Position numbers and translations under genes: made by a program
In this document: positions 1-10,789 of the stretch, piece after piece
How positions within the stretch are numbered: position 1 is the stretch's first letter
Layout: each line of letters opens with the position of its first letter
Assembly (NCBI GenBank): GCA_021234155.1
Contig: JAJEKV010000013.1
Coordinates: 13,241,877-13,305,876, forward strand
Length of the DNA: 64,000 nt
Direction of reading: 5' to 3'
Source of the DNA: Isoetes taiwanensis
Taxonomy: Eukaryota > Streptophyta > Lycopodiopsida > Isoetales > Isoetaceae
Notes under the pieces: model-generated
The model's database searches: none
What the model was told of the DNA's origin: nothing
The model's input: only the letters and a program-made list of their open reading frames with translations

Positions 1-600
1 TTTATTTGTTGCTAACATTTATGTTGCACACTATATTTGGTCAGATCTGGCCAGATTAGGGCTTCGGTTCATCTGCCATTAGGGAATTCTATCAACTAAC
101 TCTTGAGGGTGGAATCCATCAGGTATTGAGTTTTTTGAAAATTGAGATCCATGCCAAGCAACTGTTGTTGTCCAGCTAGATAAGCTTCCGTGGTAGATAA
201 TTAAGAGATCAATAGATGGGAGAGGTCCAAATGCATGAAGACATAGCAAAGAAATGCTGTTCAAAATGCTACCGATGAAAGACGACATCCATTAATAGAA
301 AAATTGATTTTAGATATGATTCATTTGGGAATAAGAGGGGGTCTTAGCAGGGTATTGACATGTGTTAGAAGAAGGCAATAACTCTGATAAGAACATGGTT
401 TAGTATTGGTATTAGTAGCAAGGAGAAATGCACTTGAGAAAGCTGGCTAATCATGGATAGAAGCAAACATATGGGGAAAGTAGTTGAGAATGTTGGAGCG
501 CCATGAATAGAGGCAGCGTATCAGACAAATTGACAACATAAATATGTAACAGCATTTTTACTTCAAAAGTATGTCATTGTTTGCACCATAAAAAAAGTTT
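1..600. other. No recognisable gene
   Basis: AT-rich sequence with a 69-codon minus-strand reading frame at 79-288 that I cannot assign to any family. No splice-framed exon, repeat or transposon end is evident. Confidence 0.4.
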
Positions 601-745
601 CAAGTCAATAGCAGGCTACCATGGAAGGTTACCAGGTTCTTACTTTGAATGACGTTGGTCAGGCTGGCATACTTGTGACCACTACTGGTAACAAGGACAT
701 CATCATGGTTGGTCACATGAAGAAAATAAAGAACAATGGCCAGGC
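601..745 (+). pseudogene. Adenosylhomocysteinase fragment, copy A
   Basis: The frame beginning [12 protein letters not shown] and containing [10 protein letters not shown] matches the NAD-binding region of plant S-adenosyl-L-homocysteine hydrolase, the cytosolic enzyme that splits S-adenosylhomocysteine into adenosine and homocysteine. Only about 40 residues remain. Similarity starts at a GCAGGCTACC sequence and stops after KIKNN, where unrelated DNA begins. It is almost the same as positions 1656-1780 of the larger copy 1 kb downstream, including shared changes from the usual residues (VGxAGILV, MVGHMKK), so the two come from one already diverged source. It lacks the N-terminal substrate domain and the C-terminus and cannot make an enzyme. 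Confidence 0.8.
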
Positions 746-1442
746 ATATTGGTCCATCTTACTATCCAGTGGCAATACCAAGATTGCTAGCACATGGGTT
801 TGTGTTAGAATCCATCAGCATATTCTTGACATGTTGTCACACTGCACATCAGTTGCTCAACATTGCTTTTAAGTAGAATGATCCTTCGGTTGACACCTAT
901 TGCATAGGCTAGTTATCAAGAAATGGGTATCACATTTATTTGTTACCTGTTTTCTTGTTGCACAGTTGTATGGACTGTTGACTGAAGGGAGTCTATACAG
1001 GTTCTAGCCTCTGATGATTGTGAGCATTGATTTACCTATACTTCAAGACTTGGCAGATACTCATTTTCTGGGATGCAGTGTTTATAGAGCATAGGAAGGA
1101 TATTTTCCTCTAGATTATTTTGAATTGATGCAAGCAGAAGGCAGTGACATTGACATTTTCAAGTATCTTGAAAGTGTGTGGAATCATAGGACGAAAATGC
1201 AGAATCAGTTGATGTAGGACAAGGCCAAGTTAAGCCAAGTTAAGCCAGAGATGTGGGAAAATTTAATGAGATATGCTACAAGAGCACCTATTCTTTTCAA
1301 CAAATATCATGTGGAAGGAGAATTCTTTGAATGATGCTGCTCACACGTGGGTAAGCTTTTCTATGGTCTATTCAACGTTGTGCACTCCAAATTGTTATAT
1401 CAATTGCAACCAGCATAGCATGGTACTCTTCTCATTCCTACA
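746..1442. other. Spacer between the two AHCY fragments
   Basis: No frame longer than about 60 codons is recognisable here. It may hold decayed AHCY intron or exon sequence, but no AHCY motif can be read in it. Confidence 0.35.
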
Positions 1443-2030
1443 ATCAATGCCAATGACTCAGCGACCAAGAGCAAGTATAATCTTTATGGCTTCTCTTCCC
1501 GATGGACTTATGAGGGCAACTAATGTTACGTTTGCCGGCAAGGTGAGGTTTGTGGCAATGGCGATGTTGGCAAGGGTTGTGCTGCAGAAATGAAGGCTGC
1601 AGGTACACAAGTGGTTATTACAGAGATTGATTGACCCCATCTATGCTTTGCAGGCTACCATGGAAGGTTACCATGTTCTTACTTTGAATGATGTTGGTGA
1701 GGCTGGCATACTTGTGACCACTACTGGTAACAAGGACATCATCATGGTTGGTCACATGAAGAAAATAAAGAACAATGCCAATATTTGTAACATCGGCCAT
1801 TTTGACAATGAGATTGATTTTCTTGGTCTAAAGACTTATCTTGGTCCTGGCAAGTACAAGAAAGAAGTGTATGTTTTAGCAAAGCCCTTGGGTGGGAAGG
1901 TTGCTGCTCTTCATCTTGGCAAGCTTGGAGCCAATCTCATCAAGCTCACCCCTGACCAAGCAGCTCATATCAATCTTTTTGTTCATTTGAAACGTGGTTT
2001 TAATGCAGCCAAAGACGCTGAAAACCTCAC
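1443..2030 (+). pseudogene. Adenosylhomocysteinase pseudogene, copy B
   Basis: Read across three frames this is a broken copy of plant S-adenosylhomocysteine hydrolase. In order: INANDSATKSKYNLYG (1447-1494), SLPDGLMRAT with AGKV (1491-1545), [15 protein letters not shown] with VVITEID (1560-1631), then [12 protein letters not shown] to NEIDFLGL (1660-1830) and [12 protein letters not shown] (1900-1935). Defects: frame changes at about 1488 and 1545; a 4-base TTGA duplication after GAGATTGA near 1630 that breaks the frame; and a deletion of roughly 55 codons between the LGL motif and the [11 protein letters not shown] segment, removing NTG...LGCATGHPSF. The usual C-terminal PYRY-type end is missing. 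It is surely non-functional. The absence of introns in what remains is compatible with a retrocopy, but the fragment is too short to prove it. Confidence 0.85.
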
Positions 2031-2840
2031 TTCTCAAATTACCATCATGAAGAGCTTTGAATTGTGTATGGAGGGGAGTGTGATGTACTCTTAAGTATGT
2101 CGAGCAAGAACAAGATGGAAGAAATAGAATCATACAAACCTGTTATGCAGCAGCCTGAATGTCTGATAGAATAGTATGCTCGATGCTGCCTTATCTAACA
2201 ACCCAAATCTGTTAGTCGATCCTAAAAAGAATGATACAAGAAATGGAAGGAATTGGCAGTAAACGCTAAAACGAAACAATATAAAGAAACAAAGTGTTTA
2301 CCCTAGAAGCGGCTATACTGCTATTGGATGCAAGAATGATGGCAGAATCGAAGAAAAGCCGGGAACGCTCTTCCGCCAAGATATCCCGGCCAAGCACACA
2401 TAAGCTTCTGTGTGACTTGGAATTTCCATGAATTTACAAGCCAGAGATGAAATCCAACGGCGGAAACATCAGCCACCGCACAAAAATCCCACTGGTAAGA
2501 ACGTGGACACTTTCTGAAATTGCTTCAAAGTGTCCACTTGCGTTTAATTGTGCAAACGCAAAAAAAAAAAAAAAAATGTTAAAATGTCTCGAGCGTTCAC
2601 TGCATGCACAGCCTCACCATTTTGATGGCCTTCAAAAATCTCTTTTTCCAGTAACACTCTCGCGGCAGGGTGTTATCTACACTTTCCACTTTGATGCAAC
2701 TGATAGCACACAAGCCACATCGATTCCATCAAGGATTCCATCGTCCATAGGAATATGCCAGACCTACCCACAATGCATGATGCGGGTGGCTTTCGAAGTT
2801 TATAGAGATTATGACAATTTTGTCCACAGTTTGGAAAGAT
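2031..2840. other. Unassigned flank of the Copia insertion
   Basis: Contains a 17-base A run at about 2559-2576 and an open 134-codon plus frame (2447-2851) that runs into the Copia LTR. That frame resembles no family I know. Downstream of the Copia element the same host sequence resumes at 11437 (GTGACTTCACCC). Confidence 0.4.
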
Positions 2841-2845
2841 GTGAC
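2841..2845. repeat. Target site duplication GTGAC, left
   Basis: GTGAC directly precedes the LTR start TGTTAG and is repeated at 11437-11441 directly after the other LTR end TTATCA. This is the 5-bp duplication expected of an LTR retrotransposon. Confidence 0.9.
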
Positions 2846-3508
2846 TGTTAGTTTCTTTGTATCAAAAGCAACCACAAATTCAAATAACTTTTCACAACAA
2901 GCACTTCAAATAACGTTGCATCAAATCTTACAGATAAAAAAGAATCTGATATAAGTACAGCCTTGCTGCCACTTCTTTTCATATAGCCATATCTCTTACT
3001 GTAATAGAGGGTAAAGAAAAATTTCACAGACAATTAGATGCCCATCAATTCAGCAATTCGCTGCATTCAAGGATTCCGGCTAGAAAAGCCAGAGCACAGA
3101 AAATAAGGTGATTCATCGCAACAACAGCAATCCGGCTAACAAAGCCAGACAGCAATCCGGCTAACAAAGCCAGAGCAACAATCCTTTACAGAGCACAAGC
3201 CTCTTCAGTCTGTTTCAACTCCTGCATTGCTTATGTGTCAAGAACTCGGGAGATCTCAGATGGTTTTTGAATGGGCCAGCTCGATTTCAGCGTCATAAGA
3301 TGCTTCCTTGGTTATGCAGCTCCGGCAACAATAACTGAACAACTTCTGTGAATCCGTCTGCATTTATTTTCCGATCTCTTGCTTTAATCGATCCGTTGCC
3401 TCCTATTTATACAGTGGTTCAATAAAACTTGATGCGTGCACCTGGCCATATTATGTGTAAACCATGCCTTTTATTTTCCTTTTGTGACATGAAATCGTTA
3501 TTTTATCA
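2846..3508 (-). repeat. Copia 3' LTR
   Basis: 663 bp, TGTTAG...TTATCA. It carries an internal duplication of an AGCAATCCGGCTAACAAAGC unit (about 3127-3175) that is single in the partner LTR. The stop codon of the pol frame (3506-3508) lies in its last bases. Confidence 0.95.
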
Positions 3509-4903
3509 CTCCTCCTTCATGTCACAAGGGTCTCTGATTGAAAGTCCAAGTTTAAATTTATTGAACTTGTCTACTTGCAGTGGTTTTGTAAGCAAATCTG
3601 CCATTTGATTATTGGTCGATATATATAGAACCTGTATCAATCCTTTCACGACCAAATCTCTTACAAAATGCATATGTAGTTCAATGTGCTTGGTCCTTTC
3701 GTGCATTACCGGATTTTTTGTCATAGCTATGCAACTCATGCTGTCACTATATACATGCACTGCATTATTGTGTATAATTCCAAGTTCATGCAGAAGACCT
3801 TTGAGCCACACTATTTCTTTTGCCACTAGAGACACTGCTGCATATTCTGCTTCGGCTGAAGACATTGCAACTGATGATTGTTTTTTGCTTCGCCATGATA
3901 TTGCAGCTTCTCCTAATATAGTGACATATCCAGAGGTGGATTTTCGAGAATCTAAGTCTCCTGCCCAATCTACATCCGCATAAGCCTTGAGTATTAGTCT
4001 AGGTTCTTTGCCCACCTTATACTCCAACCCATGATTAAGAGTTCCTTTCAAATATCTGAGAACTCGTTTTGCTGCGAGCCAGTGTGCTTGTCCTGGATTA
4101 TTTAAAAACCGACTCAGAAAATTAACTGCATATGTAATGTCCGGGGGTGTACTATTAGCTAAATAAAGCAAGCAACCAATGAGCTCTATGTACAGTACCT
4201 TTTCCATATATGTTATTTCAGCATCTGTCTTAGGACACATTTCATCTGACAATTTAGCACCGATTACCATGGGTGTTCTCATAGGGTTACAAGCTGTCAT
4301 ATTAAATCTTTCAAGTATACCTTTAATGTTTCTTGCTTGGGTAATCATCATTCTTTTATTTTTTCTCTCTCTTTCAACTTCCAGACTAAGAAAGAATTTA
4401 AGCTCACCTAGATCTGTCATCTTAAACTTCTGCCTCAAAAAGGTTTTGCATCGATCTAAACAATTTGCATCGTTCGATGCCATTATGCAATCATCTACAT
4501 AAAGAGCTATTATGCAAAATTTATCTTCATCATGGAAAACATAAAGGCTACCATCAGACTTTAATTTTTCGAACCCTTGCTTCTTTAGATAGCCGTCTAT
4601 GCATATATACCACTGCCTTGGAGCTTGTTTTAATCCATAGACAGCCTTCTTTAATTTCCATACCATATCTTCACCTTGCTCAAAACCAGGAGCCTGCTTC
4701 ATGTATATTTCTTCATCAATATCTGCGTTCAAGAAAGCTGTGCTTACATCCATATGATGTAGCTCTAAATCATTAGCATTTGCATATGCTAAAATAGCCC
4801 TTAAACTTGCTAGTTTTACAATGGGCGAAAAAGTTTCTTCATAGTCTATACCTTTTTTCTGAAAAAACCCTTGCGCAACTAGCCTGGCTTTATATTTTTG
4901 CAT
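3506..4903 (-). pseudogene. Copia pol: reverse transcriptase and RNase H
   Basis: Reads as the C-terminal two thirds of a Copia polyprotein. The RT starts at KYKARLVAQGF, with DVSTAFLNAD, the KAVYGLKQAPRQW motif and the catalytic ALYVDDCI box (about residues 130-140). RNase H follows, with YADVDWAGD (the first acidic residue sits in ADVDWAGD, canonically ADADWAGD), KSTSGY, SSAEAEY and the HIELHMHFVRD end (family usually HIDIRYHFIRD). The C-terminal MADLLTKPL motif is present. This 465-codon stretch is open, but it is separated from the integrase part by the nonsense codon at 4934-4936, where a conserved tryptophan codon TGG reads TGA. Confidence 0.93.
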
Positions 4904-4933
4904 GCATCCATCTGGACCCCTTTTTATAAAAAT

Positions 4934-5191
4934 TCATTTATTCACTATGTTTTTACCTTCAGGGCGCTTTACAAGCTCATATATTTTATTTTGCAAGAAA
5001 GACTGCATTTCATCCTCCATTGCACTTTTCCACTTTTCAGCATCTTCTGCACTAACAGCTTCATCAAAACTGTTAGGTACTCCAGGTTCAAACAATGCCA
5101 TAAGGGCAGGAATATTATCGTCCAGCAATAAAAGCATTTGTAAACGTCTACTTTTCCCTGACTCGTATCTACCATATACCTCTTCATCCAC
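4934..5191 (-). pseudogene. Copia pol: integrase-RT linker segment
   Basis: An 85-codon segment ending in LVKRPEGKNIVNK, the sequence that normally precedes the conserved W of the Copia RT entry motif. It lies one frame away from the integrase segment upstream; the shift falls in the eight-T run near 5228-5237. Its stop is the TGG-to-TGA change noted for the element. Confidence 0.88.
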
Positions 5192-5225
5192 CTGTAAATT
5201 CTCTTTTAAATGTTCAACTTCACTC

Positions 5226-5873
5226 TTACGTTTTTTTTACTACAGGAGGAACTACAGGAGGTACTTCATTTACTTGATCGTCATTAGAGACTGTAGTGTC
5301 CTTAGGACCATTATCATCAATATCTACAGACATTTTAGGCCTTTCCTCATCTTTAGCATATTTTTCTATAATCTCCTCCTGAATTCTAGAATCTTGTACC
5401 TGTTTTCTATCTTTATATAGTATTGATTCATCAAATGTGACATCTCTGCTAATACATACCTTCCTGGATTTTGGATTGTAAAGTCGGTAGCTTTTAGCTT
5501 CTTCATCATAACCAACTAGAAATGCTTCTGTTGATTGATCTTCTAGCTTGGTTCGTATTTCTTCTGGAACATGCACATACGTTAAACATCCATATACTTT
5601 AAATTTATCATAATTTTGTTTTCTGTTAGTCCACATTTCTTCTGGAATAGACCCTCCTATGCTGACTGAAGGCAGTCTATTTTGAATATAAAATGCTGTT
5701 TTTACTGCTTCAGCCCATAAGAAATTAGGTAGCTTTGCATGCTTTATCATTGCTCTAGCTGCATCCAATACTGTTCCATTTTTGCATACCCCATTTTGCT
5801 GAGGACTGTATCTGTAAGTGAGCTGTCTTTTTATACCTCGCTCAGAGCAAAAACTCTTAAATTTCTTTGACAA
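5226..5873 (-). pseudogene. Copia pol: C-terminal half of integrase
   Basis: Starts within the integrase core (FCSERGIKRQLTYRYSPQQNGV, carrying the QQNG motif and downstream catalytic glutamate region, although the usual NGVxERxN reads NGVCKNG). It continues through the GCLTYVHVPEEIR and VGYDEEAKSYRLYNP segments typical of the Copia integrase C-terminus. The first half of the core lies beyond the nested LTR element, so the catalytic domain is physically split. Ends with KKT at the homopolymer frameshift. Confidence 0.92.
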
Positions 5874-5905
5874 ATATTCTCCACCTCTATCGGACCTTAT
5901 ACATT

Positions 5906-6618
5906 TGATATGGAGTATGCTAGGGGGAGTGGTCCGAAAAGATTAAGGCAATGGGGCATATGGAAACCAATGGTTGCAAGGCAAAAGAAAACAAGGGCAA
6001 GATATCATAAGTGACCATTACAAGCAAAAGAATAGGGCGAAATATCCTTCATGCAACTATATTTACAAAAGGGGAGGATATTTTAAAGAAAAGGAAAGGT
6101 TCATGCAACAAGTTTTGCAAAAAGGGGCGGTTACCAGAATAGCAACGTGAACATGGCCTTTAACAGAAAAGGAGGGGCGAACTGATATAGCAGAGGCGAT
6201 CGGTACAAATTAAGGAGGTGGAAGACTCTGTTAGGAATCCGGCATCAACAAACCGGCCTAAGTACGGCTGCTTCCAAATGTGACCACCTTGGTGAAGTCT
6301 GTGATTGATTATATTCCTTGCCATTGGCAGTTGTGATTGAACCCATCTAAACCCAAAGCTGTTGTAGAACGAATTGATCTTGTGCTGAAGGGAAATACGC
6401 CTTGATCAATTCCTTTTGCCCTAAAGCCCTTGGAAATTGCCTTAATCTTTGGATCCGGTTGGGTGGAAACTGGATGCTCCATTCCTGGTTGTGGAAACCT
6501 TGTAGAATTGCTCTTGAGAAGAGCTGTTATAAGTCTTTAAGAATTATCTCTCCTGTTTTCTATGTATTAAACTGTTGAACAAGTGGGTAATATTTTTAAG
6601 AATCCTTAAACCATATCA
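5906..6618 (+). repeat. TR-GAG 5' LTR
   Basis: 713 bp. Compared with the 3' LTR I count roughly 25 substitutions by eye and one 98-base gap: the stretch at about 8592-8690 is missing here, with AAAT at both edges of the missing segment. Confidence 0.93.
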
Positions 6619-6620
6619 AG

Positions 6621-6633
6621 TGGTATCAGAGCG
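6621..6633 (+). promoter_or_regulatory. Primer binding site, initiator tRNA-Met type
   Basis: TGGTATCAGAGCG, two bases after the LTR end. It is complementary to the 3' end of plant initiator tRNA-Met and would prime minus-strand synthesis. Confidence 0.85.
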
Positions 6634-6661
6634 AGTCGATCATCATACCTGATCAATAGCC

Positions 6662-7852
6662 CAACGCTTCAATGTTACTGAAGCACAATATCAGCAAGCC
6701 TTGTCTAATCCTAGCTACATTGCATCCCAGTTAGCATTGCCTATGCCTAGTAATCAGCAAGAGTATGACAGGCAAGTGGAATTGCTGTCTATTCTGTATC
6801 GCTTCCTTCCAGATATTTATCTGCAACCTTCGCAACCTCCTTTGCCTAATGGTCCTCCACCAGTAACTCCTCCACTGCCACCTAAGCTGAGAAAATGGTT
6901 AGGGAAAGCAGACATGCCATCTTTCAAAGGGAAAAAGACAAAGCCTGTCAAGGTTGTCAGTTTTATCAGCCAGTGACAAAAGTTTTTTGAACGTGTGCAG
7001 GCAACATATGTGGAAAGACTGCAAGCCATGGACACCTACTTAAAAGATCAGGCCCAAACATGGTGGCGAGGCAGACGAGAATGTGACCCCAGGATCACTG
7101 ATTGGGAAAGTTTCAAAACGGCATTTGAAGCATATTATTTACCCTCTAATTATCAGAGTGAATTACGTAGGGAATGGGATCGTTTGAAACAGGGGGAAAC
7201 TGAGAGTAGTCAGTTCTACACTTCCAAATTCACTCATTTAGCGGCACTAATAAGGAATCTGGATGGGAAGGAGCTTCTGAGAAAATATGTCAGCGGATGT
7301 AGGGACGATATATATGCGGAGATGAAAATATTTCACCCTAAAGATTTAGATGAAGCTATAAAACTAGCATCTGCAGTGGAATGGAAAATAGATCCAAAAT
7401 CTAGGAAATTTGATTTTTGGGATGAAGACACTTCAAATCAAGAGGACAAAAAGAGTAGCAAAGAGAAAAACGGAAGCAAGGAATCTTCCAGAAACTTCAA
7501 GAAGAAGAGAAATAACGACAATGGTAATGGTTCCGAAAGGAAGCGAGAAGAAGAAAGTCAAAGTAGGGTGCGAAAGGAAACTAAGGAACCAAAGGGAGGT
7601 TGTTATAGATGCGGAGGAAAACATTACCTAAGGGATTGTCCGTTTGGAGAAGGGGTTATCACAAAGGTTGAGACACCTAAACCTCAAAGGGGTGTACAAA
7701 TGCATGCTATTGAAGGTCTCAAACCGGAGGATATACCTGAGACATCTAAAGCTGCTGAAGAGCGGAAGAAAGGTGTAAGCTTCCAAGATGAGGAACGGGC
7801 AAAGGCTAATGCCAAAGAACGGAGGTGGCTTCAAATGGGAACTCTGGGGTAA
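6662..7852 (+). pseudogene. Gag polyprotein of the TR-GAG element
   Basis: Retrotransposon capsid protein. The N-terminus has a proline-rich stretch (QPSQPPLPNGPPP). The capsid core follows (PSFKGKK..., TYLKDQAQTWWRGR, WESFKTAFEAYYLP, then the LRREWDRLKQ and RNLDGKELLRKYVSGC helices), next a highly charged Lys/Glu/Arg/Asn linker, and one zinc knuckle CYRCGGKHYLRDCP (7603-7644), CX2CX4HX4C. The capsid would package element RNA in virus-like particles. One in-frame TGA at 6974-6976 falls where Gypsy-type gags usually have a residue of the (L/F)YQVE(K/Q)YF segment. No ATG is in frame at the start: the codon preceding the frame is a TGA just downstream of the primer binding site. This copy therefore appears dead, though only lightly damaged. 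Confidence 0.88.
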
Positions 7853-8219
7853 AATAGTAAAATTTACATCTTTTTAGGATAAGATTTGTAAGATTTGATT
7901 TGTATGTTGATTTCTTGTGTGGAATGAAAATTAAACTATTATGTAAGCATGGTGCATTTGATGTAAATTTTTGAAGAATGGTAATTGTGGTTGTAGCACA
8001 GTAGACTTGACAAAAATTGCATCAGTATCGTGGAGATACAATCAAGTAGTACCGCGGAGGTACAAGGATATATCGTACTGTGGAAGTACGCAGATATCCA
8101 TAACTGTTTCTTGAGTTTGCAGGACTAGAGAACCCTTCGATGCAATTTGATTCGGGAGCAATCACCATCTCAAGTGCATTCGAAAGATCGCGGACGATCT
8201 TCTTTAAGAAGGGATGGAT
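7853..8219 (+). other. 3' internal region of the TR-GAG element
   Basis: Non-coding, AT-rich. At 8022-8095 it holds short related palindromic units (ATCGTGGAGATAC, TACCGCGGAGGTAC, CGTACTGTGGAAGTACG) that could fold as small hairpins in the RNA. It ends with the purine tract before the 3' LTR. Confidence 0.6.
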
Positions 8220-9030
8220 TGATATGGAGCATGCTAGGGGGAGTGGTCCGAAAAGATTAAGGCAATGGGGCATATGGAAACCAATGGTTGCAAGGCAAAA
8301 GAAAACAAGGGCAAGATATCATAAGTGACCATTATAAGCAAAAGAATAGGGCGAAATATCCTTCATGCAACTATATTTACAAAAGGGGAGGATATTTTAA
8401 AGAAAAGGAAAGGTTCATGCAACAATTTTTGCAAAAAGGGGCGGTTATCAGAATAGCAACGTGAACATGGCCTTTAACAGAAAAGGAGGGCTGAACTGAT
8501 ATAGCAGAGGCAGTCGGTACAAATTAAGGAGGCGGAAGACTCTGTTAGGAATCCGGCATCAACAAACCGGCCTAAGTACGGCTGCTTCCAAATCCGACTC
8601 CAAAGATCCGGTCCTTGTCTGTTGGTCCAGATCCGATTCAAATTTCAGAAGGCTGACAACGATTGAGGATCTTGCAAGCTGAGTCTTAAATGTGACCTTC
8701 TTGGTGAAGTCTGTGATTGATTCTAGTCCTTGTCATTGGCAGTTGTGATTGAACCCATCTAAACCCAAAGCTGTTGTAGAACGGATTGATCTTGTGCTAA
8801 AGGGAAATACACCTTGATCAATTCCTTTCGCCCTAAAGCCCTTGGAAATTGCCTTAATCTTTGGATCCGGTTGGGTGGAAACTGGATGCTCCATTCCTGG
8901 TTGTGGAAACCTTGTACAATCGCTCTTGAGAAGAGCTATTATAAGACTTTAAGAATGATCTCTCCTGTTTTCTATCTATTAAACTGTTGAACAAGTGGGT
9001 AATATTTTTAAGAATCCTTAAACCATATCA
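8220..9030 (+). repeat. TR-GAG 3' LTR
   Basis: 811 bp, TGATATGG...CCATATCA. Contains the 98-base stretch that the 5' LTR lacks. Confidence 0.93.
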
Positions 9031-10767
9031 ACATTTTACCTTCTTCCCCGTCTCACATTCAACTTCAGCTACAAACTGCTTAAGCGCATCCAAAGCTTGA
9101 TGCTTAGCCCTTAGAAAATAGCATTTACTTCTTCTATTATAGTCATCAATAAATGAAATATAATACCTTTTTCCACTCATACTTGTTATATTCATTGGTC
9201 CGCACAAGTCAGTATGTACTAATTCCAGAAGATCCTTTGCACGCTTATTGCTTTTTTTAAAAGGCAGCATACATCCATAACAAACAAACTGACAGTTTTC
9301 TTTTGAACTATTTATTAGCCCTTTCTTGGCCATAATTTCAATGTTTTTTACATGAGTATGAGCTAGCCGCTCATGCCATAACTTAATAGATGGTAACAAC
9401 GTAGCATTTATTTCAAATGTTCTACTTTTGCTCAACTCAAACAAGTCACCAATTCTTTTTGCTAAGAAAACTATTTTATTATCGCGCAATATCTTGCAAT
9501 ATTTTTGTTCAAATACTACCTTATATTTCAAGTCTACTATCTGACTTACAGAAATTAAGTTTCTGATCAAATTCGACACACATAAAACATCTTTCAGGCT
9601 TACAGGTTTTCCTTCCATATCAAACAATTCTAGCATCTCTACTCCTTCAACTTGTTGCAAGCTCCCATTGCCCAACTGAATATGTCTTGGTCCAGACATT
9701 GAGCATTCAACAAGCATATCTGGAGAGCTGACTACGGATCGCTCAGCTCCACTATCTATCACAAGAGAATTAGCACGAGTATTTTCTTTAATACCAATGC
9801 AGATCTTGGGTATTACCTCTGTATCTTCTTCTTGTTCAGCAGATTCAATAGCTATATTCATAGAGCTTGATCTGTCTCGACCTCTTCCTCGTGAAGCACC
9901 TCCTCTATTACCTGCAATTCTTCCTTTGTTTTTTGGACTAGAACAAGTTGGTGACATATGACCTTTTCCCCCACAATTATAGCATGATATTTCTTTGCCT
10001 AGTTTTGGACAATTAGCTTTTATATGCCCGTACTCATTACATGCAAAACATGGACCAACTTTACCTCCTCTACCTTTGCGACCTCTCGTGTAAAGAATTA
10101 CAGTCCCTTCATCATCGTTTCTTACTAATTTTTTTTGCTCAATTTCAGTTCGAACTATCCTTTCGGCTTGCTCACAATTCTTTGCTACATTCCTCAGAAA
10201 CATTACAATCTGCTCATCGTATGCTGAGAAAGCTCTTGAGATAGCTAATATCTCAGCTTCTTTGGATAATACAGCACCAGCAGCTTTTAGATCAAACACT
10301 ATCATATCCAAAGTTTGAAAAAATACTTCTAGATTATCACCATCATGAAATTTAAGACGTCTTAGTTCCTTTTCCAAAACATCAATTTGCGAAGATGACT
10401 TACTTTCATAATTTTTGAGGAGATACAGCCACATCTCTTGCAGTGATAATCCTTGCAGTCTCAACAAAATGCTGGACTTAACCTTGCTACAAATGAAACC
10501 TTTTGCTTCGTTTATTTTTGCAGACATACCAGATGCTCCAGCTTTGTCCTTCTTCTCCTTTTTTACTTTCTCATCGCTTAACTTCAGCTTCTTGGGCCTT
10601 GCCATCGCCTCATGCAGCTTATCTGCATCTTTCGAAGGCTTCACAACATCCCATACTCCTTCAGTCTTCAAGATTCTCTTAACTTTGGATTTCCATACCT
10701 GGAATCCAGACCCACCATTATAAACATCCACGACACTCAATAGGGAAGCTCCAAACCGAGTAGCCAT
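9028..10767 (-). pseudogene. Copia gag, protease and N-terminal integrase
   Basis: 579 codons from an ATG at 10765-10767, 22 bases inside the 5' LTR. Gag comes first (residues 1-230; WKSKVKRILKTEGVWDVV and the UBN2-like YESKSSSQIDVLEKEL). Two zinc knuckles follow, CFACNEYGHIKANC (240-253) and CYNCGGKGHMSPTC (262-275), separated from the protease by an Arg/Gly/Ser-rich linker. The aspartic protease has VIDSGAERSV (about 336-345). The GAG-pre-integrase domain has KLWHERLAHTHV and a CYGC pair, and the integrase start has ELVHTDLCGPM (first catalytic Asp) and SFIDDYNRR. The genuine reading frame is cut at 9031, where the TR-GAG element begins; the last codon is the nested LTR terminus. The first part itself contains no stop, which suggests the Copia copy was fairly young when it was split. 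Confidence 0.93.
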
Positions 10768-10789
10768 AATGAATTGGCTATGATACCAC

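Larger units (their letters stand above)
5906..9030 (+). mobile_element. Nested gag-only LTR element (TR-GAG type)
   Basis: A plus-strand LTR element inserted in the Copia integrase. It starts TGATATGG and ends CCATATCA, with ACATT repeated at 5901-5905 and 9031-9035. LTRs are 5906-6618 and 8220-9030. A primer binding site TGGTATCAGAGC (initiator tRNA-Met type) follows the 5' LTR at 6621, and a purine-rich tract AAGAAGGGATGGA precedes the 3' LTR. The only coding capacity is a gag-like protein (6662-7852); protease, RT and integrase are missing. This matches the TR-GAG class of non-autonomous elements, which move with enzymes of an autonomous partner. Confidence 0.93.

Noticed and set aside
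79-288. Minus-strand frame at the window start
   Set aside because: Considered as a retrotransposon gag piece, but no diagnostic motif is present.
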